Assembly: GCF_947623445.1 (NCBI RefSeq)
Contig: NC_135241.1
Location: 4,032,501 to 4,096,500 of the forward strand
DNA from: Clavelina lepadiformis
Taxonomy: Eukaryota > Chordata > Ascidiacea > Aplousobranchia > Clavelinidae
Direction: 5' to 3'
Length of the DNA: 64,000 bases
Positions 1-11,741 of this stretch are shown here, piece after piece; position 1 is the first letter of the stretch, and the number at the start of each line of letters is the position of its first letter. A model generated the notes under the pieces. The model did not search any database and had not been told where the DNA came from. It saw only the letters and a list, made by a program, of their open reading frames with translations. Made by a program: the position numbers and the translations under genes.

Positions 1-100
1 TAGACAACACATTCCGCTATATATCCTCGAGACTGTTTTTGTGGGAAGAAAATATATTCAGGTACAATGCAATCAATTGATAATTACAAATGAGTTTAGT

Positions 101-270
101 GGCCGTGCTAGTTGTTACCAGAAATTTAATTATTACCTTAATTTGCGCACGTTTTAAGCCTTTTTGGCCTTGTCACTTTTTCTCGTTCATTAGCACATGC
201 TAATAACAGCTGGCTTGATTTTTTTTCATTCCCGCCGCGCTTTTGACGAAAATAAAATGATTGATATTTA
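101..270. repeat. Dispersed repeat, copy A
   Basis: This stretch resembles 7738-7893 in the same orientation. Shared blocks include GTGCTAGTTGTTA, the TTTTAAGCCTT segment, the short C-rich CCGCGC stretch and a final AAAATAAAATGATTGAT. The two copies differ by substitutions and small indels. No coding potential or clear terminal inverted repeats were seen, so the family is unknown. It lies upstream of the B4GAT1-like gene. Confidence 0.6.
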
Positions 271-674
271 ATTATTTACATTACTTGATGACATTGAGCA
301 TTCTTATTGTGCAAAGAACAGGTCCTAGACATTGTTTGGTCATTGTTATCATCTTGGCTTTATCCTAAATCCAAGCTTGTTGTATCTTCTATGAGTGAAT
401 ACTTGGTTGGATATCAGTCCATGCTATATCATAAATCCCAGTTGCTCTGGTTTAGAAGATTGTATATTCTGTTTTCAAGGTGGGTGTATGTATCGCGTAT
501 ATTAGATAATTTCGATTGAGTTTTAGTAATTTCTTTAACTGGCCAAGTTTTAGTTACACTGTACAGTACCAGGTTTCATTTTTATCTTGGAAGTTTTTGT
601 AATGTCAAATGTGTTTACTGAAATCTTACATTCCAGATATATGTTGATGAACACTTGGAAGAGGTCTGATAAAC

Positions 675-1970
675 ATGATGCCAAGACTGGTTAATATGAA
701 TCAAATCAGGAAGAATTGTTTTTGTTTATCAACACTTTTTCTCATGGTTATAAACGTGGCATGTATTTTTTACTCTCAAAACCTTCATGAAAAAGTTAAC
801 GATGGTCTTACAAATGAAAATTTAAAAAGAAGATCGTTTGAAGCAGAGAAACTCATTAGTTTCAAAGAATCTACCTTAGATTCATCGGGAAAATACATGA
901 TATACACTCGATTGAAAGACCGGCCTTTGACGGTTGAAGAAAGCGGCGTTACTTTGCTTACACATTGTTCTCTGGGCGAGTTAACTCATTTATCACAATT
1001 GATAAAAAGCTGGGATGGTCCCTTTTCTGTTTCTGTTTTTGTCGACTTGAGGTTTGATGAGTTTCAATTGATTTTAAAGGGATTCACTGTATGTAATTTT
1101 GATTACCTGTCCCATGTGACATTTCATGTTGTGAAACCTTTAAAGCAAAGCACTGGGCCAAAGACTCTCGATGAAGAATTTTTGCAGGCCTTCAAAGATT
1201 TCGACTGCAGGAAAATTTACTATTTTTTACGTGATTTGCAAAATATTGCCACGAATCATCCGTCTCATGTTGCTTATCCTGTTAACTTGCTTCGTAATGT
1301 AGCTTGGTATGGGAGTCGAACTGAATATGTGTTTAGCACAGACATCGACATGATTCCTAGCAAAAATTTACAACACATGTTTTTGAAATTCGCAAAATTA
1401 AATCAGGAAAGTCGTGTAACTGCTAAGACTGCCTATGTTGTTCCATTATTTGAAATTTCTGCGTCGTACTTCCGTGAAAATTCTCGTTATTTTCCTATTG
1501 ATAAAAATACTTTACTTCGATTGCTTAAAATTGGTGTTGTTACTGCTTATAAAAGCAAAAACTGCCCACATTGCCAAAATAAAACTGACTACGAGGCCTG
1601 GATGAAACTGCAATCTAATCAGGCAAATTCCATTCATGTTGCATACAGTGTTGATTGGGCCCATGCTTATGAGCCATTGTATATTTGCCCTATTCATGGC
1701 ACACCAATGTTTGACGAACGTTTCAAGCAGCATAAATACAATCGACTTAGTCAACTGTGTGAGCTTCATGTTGCTGGTTATGAGTTTGCTGTGTTAGATT
1801 CTGTCTTTTTGCTTCGTGTTGGAACCAATGATGATCAGTTTGCTGTTGCCAATCAAAAGGAATTAGGCGCTAGTAACTTGCGCTTGTATAGAGAATTTCG
1901 AAACTATCTCCCCCTTAAATACCCAAATACCACAAGACACTGTGATATTCCTCCGGTTTTTTCATTGTAA
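675..1970 (+). CDS. B4GAT1: B4GAT1-like beta-1,4-glucuronyltransferase
   Basis: This single coding exon encodes 431 residues, close to human B4GAT1 (about 415). In the family this Golgi type II enzyme adds glucuronic acid to xylose, making the primer on which LARGE builds matriglycan on alpha-dystroglycan. Residues about 14-32 form one hydrophobic segment after a short basic N-terminus, as expected for a signal anchor. The metal-binding DxD is visible as Asp223-Ile-Asp225 in TDIDMIPS, preceded by an NLLRNVAW block typical of the family. Several paired cysteines (CPHCQNK, YICPIHG) lie in the C-terminal half. The start is ATG ATG at 675; either Met could be used. A CAG at about 633-636 may be a 3' splice site of a 5' UTR intron. 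Related LARGE or iGnT-like enzymes are alternatives, but the overall match favours B4GAT1. Confidence 0.88.
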   Translation: MMPRLVNMNQIRKNCFCLSTLFLMVINVACIFYSQNLHEKVNDGLTNENLKRRSFEAEKLISFKESTLDSSGKYMIYTRLKDRPLTVEESGVTLLTHCSLGELTHLSQLIKSWDGPFSVSVFVDLRFDEFQLILKGFTVCNFDYLSHVTFHVVKPLKQSTGPKTLDEEFLQAFKDFDCRKIYYFLRDLQNIATNHPSHVAYPVNLLRNVAWYGSRTEYVFSTDIDMIPSKNLQHMFLKFAKLNQESRVTAKTAYVVPLFEISASYFRENSRYFPIDKNTLLRLLKIGVVTAYKSKNCPHCQNKTDYEAWMKLQSNQANSIHVAYSVDWAHAYEPLYICPIHGTPMFDERFKQHKYNRLSQLCELHVAGYEFAVLDSVFLLRVGTNDDQFAVANQKELGASNLRLYREFRNYLPLKYPNTTRHCDIPPVFSL

Positions 1971-2109
1971 AGTCGTTGATTTACTTGTCGTATTGAGATA
2001 GTTGCTGATTTTGTCCTGTGTCATTCTTTCTGCAATTTATGCTGCTTTTTTCTAATTTTCATCTCAAAATATTGCTTTGCACAGTTTTTTCAACTTTGTA
2101 AAAATATAC

Positions 2110-2163
2110 TTTATTTCATCTACGTTCAATTTCACTCTCAATGATGGTACTAGTGGTAATAAA
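2110..2163. terminator. Convergent poly(A) signals
   Basis: AATAAA on the plus strand at 2158-2163 suits the B4GAT1-like transcript. The complement TTTATT at 2110-2115 gives AATAAA on the minus strand for PIBF1. Each signal lies beyond the other, so the two mature 3' ends would overlap by several tens of bases. These are motif matches only. Confidence 0.45.
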
Positions 2164-2387
2164 TACATAAAAAATGAAACTGCATTTAAGCTGTAATTTA
2201 TATGATTAAGTCAGACTATGATTAAGAGCTTTAGCCAGATGATCTATTGCCCCATCCGAAATATTATGATAATATTTCACTTAGCAGCATACAGAAATGA
2301 ATTGGGCCAGAAGAAAATTATTTTTCAAAACATTGCGCTCCGCATAATTGAAGACCTACTTGAGTACAACTAAGAGCATTTTTGAAA

Positions 2388-5300
2388 TCACAAGTTCTTA
2401 GTTAGCTCTCTTAGTTTTCTGTATCGTTCTGGGTTAACTTTCGACTTTTCTTGCTTTGTAAATATAACTGGACTCGGAAAAAATGACCCATCAAACTTTT
2501 CCCTCCTAGCCCCTTTCATTTTTAAGGGTTCCGGGTCTTGAAACGGAGCAGGGGTGGAACGGTGCCTACTTTCAAGGGACGCCAGGAAATTTTTATCGAG
2601 ATCATTTTCTCTTGGGGATGTCATATTTGCAACAACTCGTTTCATAAGCGCCATTTCTTGTCTGTGATTTAGCAACCTCTCCAGATCCATTGACATCAAA
2701 CGTTTAGTCTCACGGAGCTAGAATTAAGTTTTCGTAATTAAAACTTGCCAAAATCCTGGGATTGCAAAGCTTTTTAATTTAAATGTTGTTTACCTCTTTG
2801 TTTTCATTCTTTAGGGCATCTAATTTATCTGCAACATCCCGAACGTGACTTCTTTGTGCTTCCAGCTCTTCGTCTCTTTTCCTCATACTCTCAATCAAGT
2901 AGCTATATGGCTGTCGAGTCTCATCCAGGAGCTTGTTGGTGTTTGCCAGTTTATCACCCATCTGGTGATATCATTGTTAAGGAATTACTTAAATTGGATC
3001 TGAACGCCATGGATTCGATTTATAAAAAAGATGTTGTACCTGTTGCATTTCTTCCTCTCTTCGTTGTATATCTGCATGTAGGGTGGTGTTGATCTTTTCC
3101 AACTGCAGTACCCTACACAGTAGTAAAAAGTGCAAAATTTGTTAATCCAGCAAGTCCAGATAGCAACTAATACAAGAGAAAGAGCAAAGAAATAATTTTC
3201 ACCTTCTAGCAAGATGCACGCTCTGTTTCATACGGCGTTTTGCAGTTGTAGGAATATTTGCACCGTAACCATACGAAAACAAAACACGTTCTGCATCTGA
3301 TGGATTGTTGGTACCGTCACCTATTTCGACTTCTGCAGCTTGCATCACCACATCATCCATTTCCTGCGGTTATCACATTAATAACTTACCAACTACTACT
3401 TACCCATTAGCAGTAGTGGAAGTGATATATAGATGGTATACTATATATCGTGTATATATATATATATATCCAGTTAAATATCCTGATGCCTAATACTACT
3501 TGTAGATTTGCCTGTTCTAATTTCTCATAGGCACTTAGCCTTGTCCTCAAATCTTGCACATTTGCTTTTAAACCAGCTTCAGCTGTGGATGATTTTCGTT
3601 GTAATTCACCATAGTCAGTCGTAACCAGCTCAAGCTTCTTTGACAAGCGTTCATTTTCATTTTGAACCCTATCCAAGGTCTTGCAAGTTTCATCATGGAC
3701 CAGCTGTGCAGAGAAATGTAAACACGTAAGCTCAGTGCCTTTTCATTCCACTGCACAAAATAGATTGTCACTAATTCCTATCGTGACGAAGACATAGCAT
3801 AACTACAAATAGTATAACTGTCAAGTATAGTGGTTGTCATAGTTACCTGCAACCAAAATAACTTGTTCAGTAAAACAAACCTGCAGCCTGTCCAGTTCAA
3901 AAGTTTTCATTTGAGCCTCATTTTGGAAATCTGAAACTCTGGCATCGACGGTCGATTCCAGTGCTCTGAGCTCTGCTGAAAAGATCTCGCATCTTTTTTC
4001 AGCATCATCTCGTAGCTTGCTTAACTAAATAATTTTGGAGAATGAAGTAAGCTGACGGGTAAGTTAGAAGTATGATTAAACTCACTTGATCTCTTTCTAA
4101 GAGAGCAAGATCTCTCGCTTCCCTTAGACCCCGATTCTCTCTCTCATAGGTTTCTTTTGAATCCCCACGGAGCTTTTCCAGCTCAGATTCAGTCTGCAAA
4201 CTGAAGAATGTCAAACAGGTTAAAAGAAATGATACATAGCATCAAATGAATGGAGGGATATGAACAATAAATGTTGTTAAATTCGCAATTTGATGTTACA
4301 TACTCTGTTCATATCAACTTGTGAAAATACGATTTCTTTGGTCCACACAAGTACTGTACTTAACTATACTAAACTGGAACACGTGCAATTTTTTCTAATT
4401 ATATATTTGTGTATATTTACCGAATCCTGTCAAGTTCAGTCTGCAATCTTCTTTCATAAACTACTCTCGCTTCATCTCGTGATGCAGCATACCTCTCATA
4501 GAGTTCTTCTCGGGATGTTTTTGCACGTTCCAGCTGACCTTGAGTTCTTTGCAGGGAATCCTCTGCATTTTCCAATTTGACGGTGCATTCAGAGAGGTTA
4601 CGTGTTAAATATTCTTTGTCCTATAATAACATAATGTGTGTATTTAATAATAAAACAAAATAAAAATCATGCAAATAAAAAGCACGGAACTATGAGAAAG
4701 GTATCAAAAACTAAAATATTATTTCACCTGTTTGAGAAGCTGTAAAGTTTGCTGCCTCTGATCTTTTTCATTCCTTAATTCCAACAGTTCTTTACTAAAT
4801 GATTGCTGTTCAGCTTTCAAAAATGAATTTTCCTTGATCAAATTGGAGTGTTCCTTATCCAATCTGTAGTTTCAGATTCAACAATATGAACACTTGAAGG
4901 TTTACATAGAATCATAAACTGTTGTGATAGATAATAACCAACCTATTTCTTTCATCCATCACAGAATCAAATCTCTGGGCCTTTCCAATTCTCTCATCCA
5001 GAGCTTTGCGAGCTTGTTCAAGGTCGGTTGTTGCACCCTGCAGCTGGACTTCTGTGTTGGATCGATGTCGTCGTTCCTTGAAAAAATTCAGGATTAAACA
5101 ACTCAAACAAAAAATAAAATTAAGAGCATTTCAAAATATTATCAAAGGAGACAAAGAGTTATAACAACTACTATAATAATGCTTTATTTCACGTGAATAG
5201 TTCCTCATCGATTTTTCATTCTATAAAGTGATACAACTAACTACCTTCATAATTTCTTGCTCATAGGAATGTAGATTGTGAGTTATCTGTGCAAGATCAG

Positions 5301-6328
5301 CGGACAATTTATCCCTTTGTGATCTCAGATTGTCACGTTCAATAGTTAATGGTTGCAAAGCTTCATATAATCTGGAAAGATAACAGATCATTAATCACAT
5401 GAAAGACATAACATAGCCTACCCTGTTTACATTTGTTAACAGAACTAACCTGACTGCGAAATAATCAGCGATTGTCATATCATCTTCAGATTGGGCCTTA
5501 AGCTGGACATATTCATTTTCACTGATTTTAAAATCCCGGCGCAGCTGGCTGCGAATATTTGACGCTTTGGATTGTAATCGACGATTAGTTTGTTCCAATT
5601 CCCTTTGTCTGAAACAAATTAGCTCCAGCTTATTTTTCAAAAACTTAAAGCAAGCTGTTCAGTTTAACTCCAGTGCATCAACAACTAACCTATCCAATAT
5701 TATTTTTAACTCCTTCTGTGTTTGTTCTTGTCGTTTTTTGGCATCATCTTGCTGTATTGCCATAGCACTTTCCAGTCTAGCTTGCAATATCTAATAAAGT
5801 GTGTGTGGAGGCAAAACATAGATTGGTATTTACCAATGGTCATAAAAATCAATATATTTTCATTACAAATTTAATGATAACCACTAACAGTATATTCATA
5901 AACAAAATACCTGCTTTTTGTGTAGGGCTTCATGTAATTTCTCCTCAAGCTCATCAGTTTTGCTCATGTGTTGTGCTTTCAAATTGTCAATAATGAGAGA
6001 TTTTTGTGATAGCTCTATCCTCAACAACTGCAAATCGTGAAGAAGTTGCTTGCGTTGAAAAGCGCCTTCCAGTCCTTTTTTCTTACCTGAACAAAGACAA
6101 AGATTTTAAATTTCAGAGTTTAGATATCACAAAATGGTACTAAATTAATTAGCTACCTTTTTCAGGTTTATGGAAATCCACAGTCCCCTGCGAAAAATCT
6201 GTTAAATCCTCCAATCCACTGACACCTGTAGTGTTTTCTGTGCAACCTAATGCACTCAGTGACATTGAAGAATCACCACCCGCAGGGTCAGGAATAGATC
6301 GTGATAAAGATGGGCTGCTTTCATCCAT
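2388..6328 (-). CDS. PIBF1: PIBF1/CEP90 coiled-coil centriolar satellite protein
   Basis: Fifteen coding exons on the minus strand give 2400 nt, that is 799 residues plus stop (human PIBF1 757). In transcript order: 6328-6157, 6086-5911, 5790-5690, 5608-5450, 5371-5245, 5076-4943, 4863-4728, 4620-4421, 4200-4086, 4024-3881, 3703-3500, 3363-3203, 3112-3040, 2961-2794, 2717-2388. All junctions use GT-AG and phases agree. PIBF1/CEP90 works at centriolar satellites and distal appendages in ciliogenesis; an immune-modulatory role is reported in mammals. Nearly all of the protein is predicted coiled coil. Recognisable family blocks are the [22 protein letters not shown] region, [23 protein letters not shown] followed by [16 protein letters not shown], and QPYSYLIES. 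The start is the ATG at 6328 (MDESSPS). The first exon is acidic and poorly conserved, so an upstream non-coding exon is possible. Confidence 0.93.
3453..3469. repeat. TA microsatellite in a PIBF1 intron
   Basis: A run of alternating TA lies in the intron between exons 3500-3703 and 3203-3363 of PIBF1. Similar short TA runs occur near 25628-25640 and 38851-38865. Confidence 0.85.
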
Positions 6329-7025
6329 AGTCTGATAGTCAGATATTTTCAACGGAAATTTTTAAACGTTTTCCAAGCAATTTACACACCAGCAATACAA
6401 AACTAGGCCTAGTACTGTCAGTGTGATTGAAAAAATGAAGAAAATGTGAGGAAAGACCACAATATTAAAACAACTACGATAATTCATCCGTTGTAACAAA
6501 CAAAAAATGATGCAATTCAAAAAACTTCACAGCAGCTCTCTTTGAGTAGACCGTTCTCTATTTAGGATTTAAACATTTTGTATCTGTTGCGCTTGTTGAA
6601 GCGTGAAAATATAAACAAGAAACCACCACGCATTTTGAAACAAAACTTAATGCAAGGGTGACTAAGTACAACCAAATTATAGTGCAAGCTGAAAACGAAA
6701 AGAATAAGGCATTTCCTGCCAGATCAAATTGGTAAATAGACGATTTGCTTGCAATTATTTAACTTTTATGAAAGTTCATTATGTTCACTGAAAATACTAT
6801 AGGATTACACAGACTCTTCTTAAGTGATAACCGAACTTTCCACCCAACAATAGTGGCAAAGCTACTGTGACAATTAACGGGCAGAAAAAATGCGATGATC
6901 AATAACATTTCTCAAAATAAAGGTATTTACATCACACAATAATCCACTTCAGAGTCCAGGGTATTTCAAACGATTTAAAAGTACGATACTACAGTACAGT
7001 ATATACTTTACCCAGTACTAATAGT
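6329..7025. other. Upstream flank of PIBF1
   Basis: AT-rich non-coding sequence upstream of the PIBF1 start codon. It should hold the promoter and 5' UTR, but no TATA box, CpG-rich block or other clear regulatory motif was recognised. Confidence 0.4.
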
Positions 7026-7472
7026 CAGAGTTGTATGCAATTACGGTACAAATTTTAGTACTCGAGTACTTAGTTTAACTAAGATTCAAGTACCAGGCCA
7101 GGTGACAAGTACAAAGTACTTAGCATAGGTAGTCGAGTACTTCATTGTAATTTGTAATATAAAAATTACCAAATAATTCTTTAATTCCTTGATTTTTAAA
7201 CATAGTAGGCGAATGAATATAATAATCAAAAGGGTAATGGTGTAAAAAAACTTCGGATAAATTATAGTTCAGCTTATAGTTTGATAAACTTAATTGAGAA
7301 AGATTAATATGCAGTAACAAATTAACTATAGAATTGATAAGCAAATACCATTTCAAGTGTTTTTAAAACTATGAAGTACAACCGAATACTGGGAAATTAC
7401 TACTCAAGTACCCAAAAAATGCTACTCGAGTTGTAATTGAGTGAAGTACTTTACTCTAGTAAAGCAGCTCTG
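7026..7472. mobile_element. hAT-type MITE with GTACT-rich interior
   Basis: The ends are short inverted repeats: CAGAGTTG at the left and CAGCTCTG at the right. They are flanked by 8-bp near-identical duplications, CTAATAGT (7018-7025) and CTAACAGT (7473-7480). That duplication length is typical of hAT transposition. Inside both ends are many GTACT/AGTAC and CTCGAGTA motifs in inverted arrangement. No transposase is present. It lies between PIBF1 and TGFBRAP1. Confidence 0.8.
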
Positions 7473-7737
7473 CTAACAGTTGACCAAGTTAATTTGCACT
7501 TTCATAGTGGCTTTTCAGAAACTTTGTTGCCACTTTTTTTAAACCTCTTTCAGGCCAAAAATATAGTAAATATGGACTGACAAACTTAGAATTTAAGTTG
7601 GCCACTGACTGGACATTTTGAAATGTTGATTTAAAAAGGTAAATTACCTGAGATTGCTTCCAGTAACTGATACATTTCAAGTTAAAACTGCTGTTGTTGT
7701 TTTAATGACTGGATATTTTGAGTACATTGGGTTTACT

Positions 7738-7893
7738 GACTGTGCTAGTTGTTATCAGCAAATTAGTACCATCACTCTTTCAGTATTTTCATGTACATTT
7801 TAAGCCTTCGTCACTTTCCCTGGGCATGCTATTAACAAATAGCAATAATTTTTTTGTCCCCACCGCGCCAGAAAAATAAAATGATTGATTTGT
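7738..7893. repeat. Dispersed repeat, copy B
   Basis: Second copy of the repeat at 101-270, in the same orientation, with the same internal order of motifs and the same AAAATAAAATGATTGAT end. It is about 7.6 kb from the first copy. The family is not identified. Confidence 0.6.
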
Positions 7894-8920
7894 ATGGATA
7901 TGACTTGTTAGGCTCTTACAAAGTTTGTCCCATTATTATTATATCGAAGTTCATAAACCTATGCTAGTATAACAAAAATTTAGGAAATATCAATATTCAT
8001 TTCAGATTTAATTTCACAGGGCTGGTATCTGTCAAGTAAAATGTACATTTTCAAGATATTCAAAACTTATGCGCTTTCTCTCATCATATATAGCTAGACC
8101 TCCTGGTGTTTTCCTGCACATCAAATGTCTTTATTTAATATTTCAATACAAGATCGCAAGAATTTAATCAGTCAATAATCAAACATTTTAATGATAAATA
8201 GAAACAATTGAAGTTAATGACCAAAACATTATTGCACAATACACTACACATGGAACAGCAACACACATCACCACACTAGATGGTAAGAAAGAGCAGTCTA
8301 TACGGAACTTAAATAAATGGGCGGAATCTTGAACCTCTACACTTGCGGACACAAATGAATTTATTGACAGTTTTGGTCTTTATACACCGGTGTATGGAAG
8401 GCTGGTGTGTTTGTTCTACAGCTTACGGTATGTGATAAAGATGTCAAGAACTTCTGAATAATGTGGTGTCTATGTTAAGAAAACACTGACTGAAACAAAC
8501 ATAATAAAATAAGTACGTTATTTGTCATAAAAATATAAATAAAGTTTTACACTGCATTTGTATTCTTAATTATAGCACCAAGCACAAGCAATCATGCTGA
8601 TACCATTTTTCTAAAGTAAGTATAATCATATGCCAACACAGAAGCACCAATGTTATGACATTGAAAAGATTGTATCATACAACTTTTAGCTAAAATGTCA
8701 ATACAATAATTTTAACAAGTAAACATTCTAAGCTATAGGCAGGCTCCTTGTTTTAGTCATGTCAAACCTAAGTAAAATGCATACACAAGTATATTTTAAT
8801 TATACTGCAAGATTCATGATTTCAATAAAGTATATGGCAGCAGTAAATTGGCAATATGTATATGACGTTTATAGAAGTTTTTACTAAATATTATATGACA
8901 CAAAAGTCAAACTTAAATTT
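7894..8920. other. Intergenic, 3' flank of TGFBRAP1
   Basis: AT-rich sequence downstream of the TGFBRAP1 stop codon on the minus strand. It probably includes the 3' UTR. No gene, RNA or clear element was recognised. Confidence 0.4.
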
Positions 8921-11638
8921 TTAAAAATCTGGATTAGATTGACTCTTTTTCATTTTAAAAACTTTTCCAGTCACTGGACATATGTGTTTATCCTTACCGC
9001 AGTGAGTATGAACCACGATACCATTTGGATACCTGGTAAATGCACCTTCAGATATCAGTTTATTGCAAACCTGGCATATTTTTCCGTCATGTATCGTAAC
9101 AGGAGAGGAACGAATCTCTGATAACTCACGTTGCAACTGTAAAATTTGAGCCTTTTGCAGCATGTACTCAATGTGTTTGTTGCGACAGGTGTGGAGGGGA
9201 TGTCTTATACAGTTGTTGAGGAATTTGGTTAAGACCGATACTGACCAGTTTGCAGGTAACAAATGTAAAACCCTTTCAGACTCAAAATCCTCAGACTGAG
9301 TATTGAGTAAGTCAATAACAGCAGCAGTAGATGAAGTTACTCCTTTTGTTGCTGATATATCTTGGAAGTAAACTGATAACAGTATATGAAACAATTCTTT
9401 CTGAAAAACTGCATCCTCTTGGCTGTGACATAAACAGTAATCTTTGGCTGCCGATGGGTTCTTTTCCTTTTGAACCAGAATTTCTAATGCTTTATCATGT
9501 TGACCAAGCTTTCCATGCAGAATTACTTGTTCTTGATAAAGGTTGGTATCCTTGATTTTTCCTAAGAGTAAGTGGATACGAAAAAGATCTGAATGATTAA
9601 GGACATCCTGAAGTTTCTTTCTTGCAAGAACTACCTCAGAATCTGTATTTAATTTGGAAGACTTTAAGGAAAGAACCTTATCAAGGGAAAGTACAGCAAG
9701 GTGTGTGTGAAATTTTTCCTTTTCAATCTTTTCTACCATCACCAAATGGTGTAAGTATTCAAGAACTGCATCGGGGTATTCATGTAAAAAGTTCACCACG
9801 TCATCTGGTTGCATGTTATCTTTAAAATATTGCTTCTCGCTGGTAAATATCTGGACACCAATGCTTTGGTCTTGTTGCAAAATCCATTCAGCATTTTGCC
9901 ATAGCAGCTCTTGATTTTGACAAAACTCAGCCAAGTGCTCAGCAACGTATAATAAGCCTGGAAAAGCTGGATCTGTTAACTCGTTGGAGGCAATTGAGTG
10001 CCAAATTTTCATTGCATTGTCAACATCTCCACATTTAAGGTATATCAATGCACAAACATGGTAGCAGCCACAATCATTAAGTGTCTTGATTAACTTGACA
10101 CAATCCTCAGGGTGTATCATATCCAACAGGGGCTTCTTTGTATCATTGCCTGAATTTTGCTCCACAAAAAGTTGCAGTTCTTCAGCTTTCTTAAGCTGGG
10201 CAAACAATACAATTGTGGAGTAAATCACATCTGATACCAGATTGTCAAGAGCAAATGATTCCATCCCATTGATGTACTTTGGCGCATTACTTTTACTCAA
10301 TGCGTAAGAGCAAAGCTCGTCACATATTACCTCCAAATACACTGCTAGAAATTCTTGACATTCCAATATTTGGGCCTTGTCATTACTACACATTTGCCTG
10401 ATGTCTGCTATGTCATGCATAGGTGGAACTGCTCTTTTGAAATTTGATGACTCAGGCAAAATGGTAGGGAATAAGGAAATAAGCTCTCTAGGATCCATGC
10501 AACCTTCTCCAAAAAGGGACATGGCATCATCAAAGTTGTTTTCTTGAAAGCGCACAAAACCAGACATACAATACACTCGATTCATCATAAATGTAAATTT
10601 TTCTGCAGTTAGCTTTCTTTTTGATGCTTCAAGCAAAGCTAAAGCCTCATCAACTTGTCCGTCATTTATCATAGCAGAAAGCTGTGTCTGCAGTGGAACT
10701 GGCATCAAAAGGAATACATCTTTTGGTGTGCATACCAGCACCATACCACCGCTACACTGAGCTACAAATGAACCACCTTGAAAGCTCACAGATTGCTTTT
10801 GTTGTTGGTCTAACAGACTATGCACAGTTAAAAATTCATCATCCAAAGCAATTATAAATGGGTAGGCAAGCTCAGCCGCAAACACACCTTCAGACCATTG
10901 TAGTGGAGGTCTATTTGAAGTCCCATCTGTGGACACAAAGACACCCAGTCCATTTGTTGCAGTGATCAAGAACTCTGATGGACCAACACGACTGACCATC
11001 CTCAAGTTTTTTAAGTCTTCTGCCATGGGAAAAAGTTCTTGTTTTATTCCAGTTTCAAAGTTAACCATCATATATGACGAGTTTGTTCCAATGCATGCAT
11101 GCCATCCATCAACTGACAGGTTCCTTGGTGTTTCAGAAAGGGAAAGTTCTTGCATAGGTACAACATGGTCTTTGTGTACTTGGTATATCTGCAGCACTTT
11201 GCGTTTTAAAAATGAAACACAAATTTCTACACTGAACGGGTTTCGATTCTGTGGCCTTTGGTTGACGCAAAATTTGTTAACATTCTTTATCTTTCCTGAG
11301 ACAGCAGTTGATATATTCAAGTCCAACATGCTAAGTAGCACAAGAGTACTATCACAATTTATAAGCAAATGATTTAGTGCGGAAGCTGCTTTGATCTGAA
11401 TGACAGGCTTCTTCATTCCGATGTGTTTATGGCTTTGTTGCCTCACACTTGCAGTTTGCCGATCTGAATTTTCAGAATTCGGAAATTGCAACACATAATG
11501 ATGAATAAAACAATCATTAGTGCCAATGTAAAGGTTTTTACCACAAGTTTCAATGCTTTCTATACAAACTCTGGGTTTATCTCCCATTATATTTTCTCTG
11601 CCAACTAAAAGTTGGAGATCAAATATTTTAACACCCAT
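8921..11638 (-). CDS. TGFBRAP1: TGFBRAP1 (VPS3-like CORVET tethering subunit)
   Basis: One uninterrupted coding exon of 905 residues; human TGFBRAP1 is 860. In animals this protein is the VPS3-equivalent subunit of the CORVET complex, which tethers early endosomes through Rab5; it was also named for binding TGF-beta receptors. The N-terminal third is a citron-homology (CNH) beta-propeller, with strong family blocks ENIMGDKPRV, GTNDCF and IALDDEFLTVHSLLDQQQKQ. The middle is alpha-solenoid of the clathrin-repeat type (for example YHTHLAVL-like FHTHLAVLSL and LHGKLGQHDKALEILV). The C-terminus has CQVC, RYPNG and VHTHC, a Vps39/VPS3-type zinc-binding tail. The ATG at 11638 is chosen because it aligns with the family start. 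A TTTTCTTCAG acceptor lies about 17 bases upstream, suggesting a 5' UTR intron. Confidence 0.93.
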   Translation of the reverse strand: MGVKIFDLQLLVGRENIMGDKPRVCIESIETCGKNLYIGTNDCFIHHYVLQFPNSENSDRQTASVRQQSHKHIGMKKPVIQIKAASALNHLLINCDSTLVLLSMLDLNISTAVSGKIKNVNKFCVNQRPQNRNPFSVEICVSFLKRKVLQIYQVHKDHVVPMQELSLSETPRNLSVDGWHACIGTNSSYMMVNFETGIKQELFPMAEDLKNLRMVSRVGPSEFLITATNGLGVFVSTDGTSNRPPLQWSEGVFAAELAYPFIIALDDEFLTVHSLLDQQQKQSVSFQGGSFVAQCSGGMVLVCTPKDVFLLMPVPLQTQLSAMINDGQVDEALALLEASKRKLTAEKFTFMMNRVYCMSGFVRFQENNFDDAMSLFGEGCMDPRELISLFPTILPESSNFKRAVPPMHDIADIRQMCSNDKAQILECQEFLAVYLEVICDELCSYALSKSNAPKYINGMESFALDNLVSDVIYSTIVLFAQLKKAEELQLFVEQNSGNDTKKPLLDMIHPEDCVKLIKTLNDCGCYHVCALIYLKCGDVDNAMKIWHSIASNELTDPAFPGLLYVAEHLAEFCQNQELLWQNAEWILQQDQSIGVQIFTSEKQYFKDNMQPDDVVNFLHEYPDAVLEYLHHLVMVEKIEKEKFHTHLAVLSLDKVLSLKSSKLNTDSEVVLARKKLQDVLNHSDLFRIHLLLGKIKDTNLYQEQVILHGKLGQHDKALEILVQKEKNPSAAKDYCLCHSQEDAVFQKELFHILLSVYFQDISATKGVTSSTAAVIDLLNTQSEDFESERVLHLLPANWSVSVLTKFLNNCIRHPLHTCRNKHIEYMLQKAQILQLQRELSEIRSSPVTIHDGKICQVCNKLISEGAFTRYPNGIVVHTHCGKDKHICPVTGKVFKMKKSQSNPDF

Positions 11639-11741
11639 TTTAATGTTAGTTTGATCTGAAGAAAACAAACAACGCATAAATATCAATAACAAAACTTAAA
11701 AGCGTCTTAACTAAAAGAATAAGAAAAGTTGGAAGCTAATA

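Noticed and set aside
307..519. 70-codon open frame upstream of the B4GAT1-like gene
   Set aside because: No domain or family resemblance; it does not start with ATG and lies in AT-rich sequence likely to be 5' UTR or intron.
1512..1769. Open frame antisense to the B4GAT1-like gene
   Set aside because: It mirrors a strongly conserved coding exon and shows no independent similarity.
10929..11372. 147-codon open frame opposite TGFBRAP1
   Set aside because: Shadow of the conserved TGFBRAP1 exon on the other strand.
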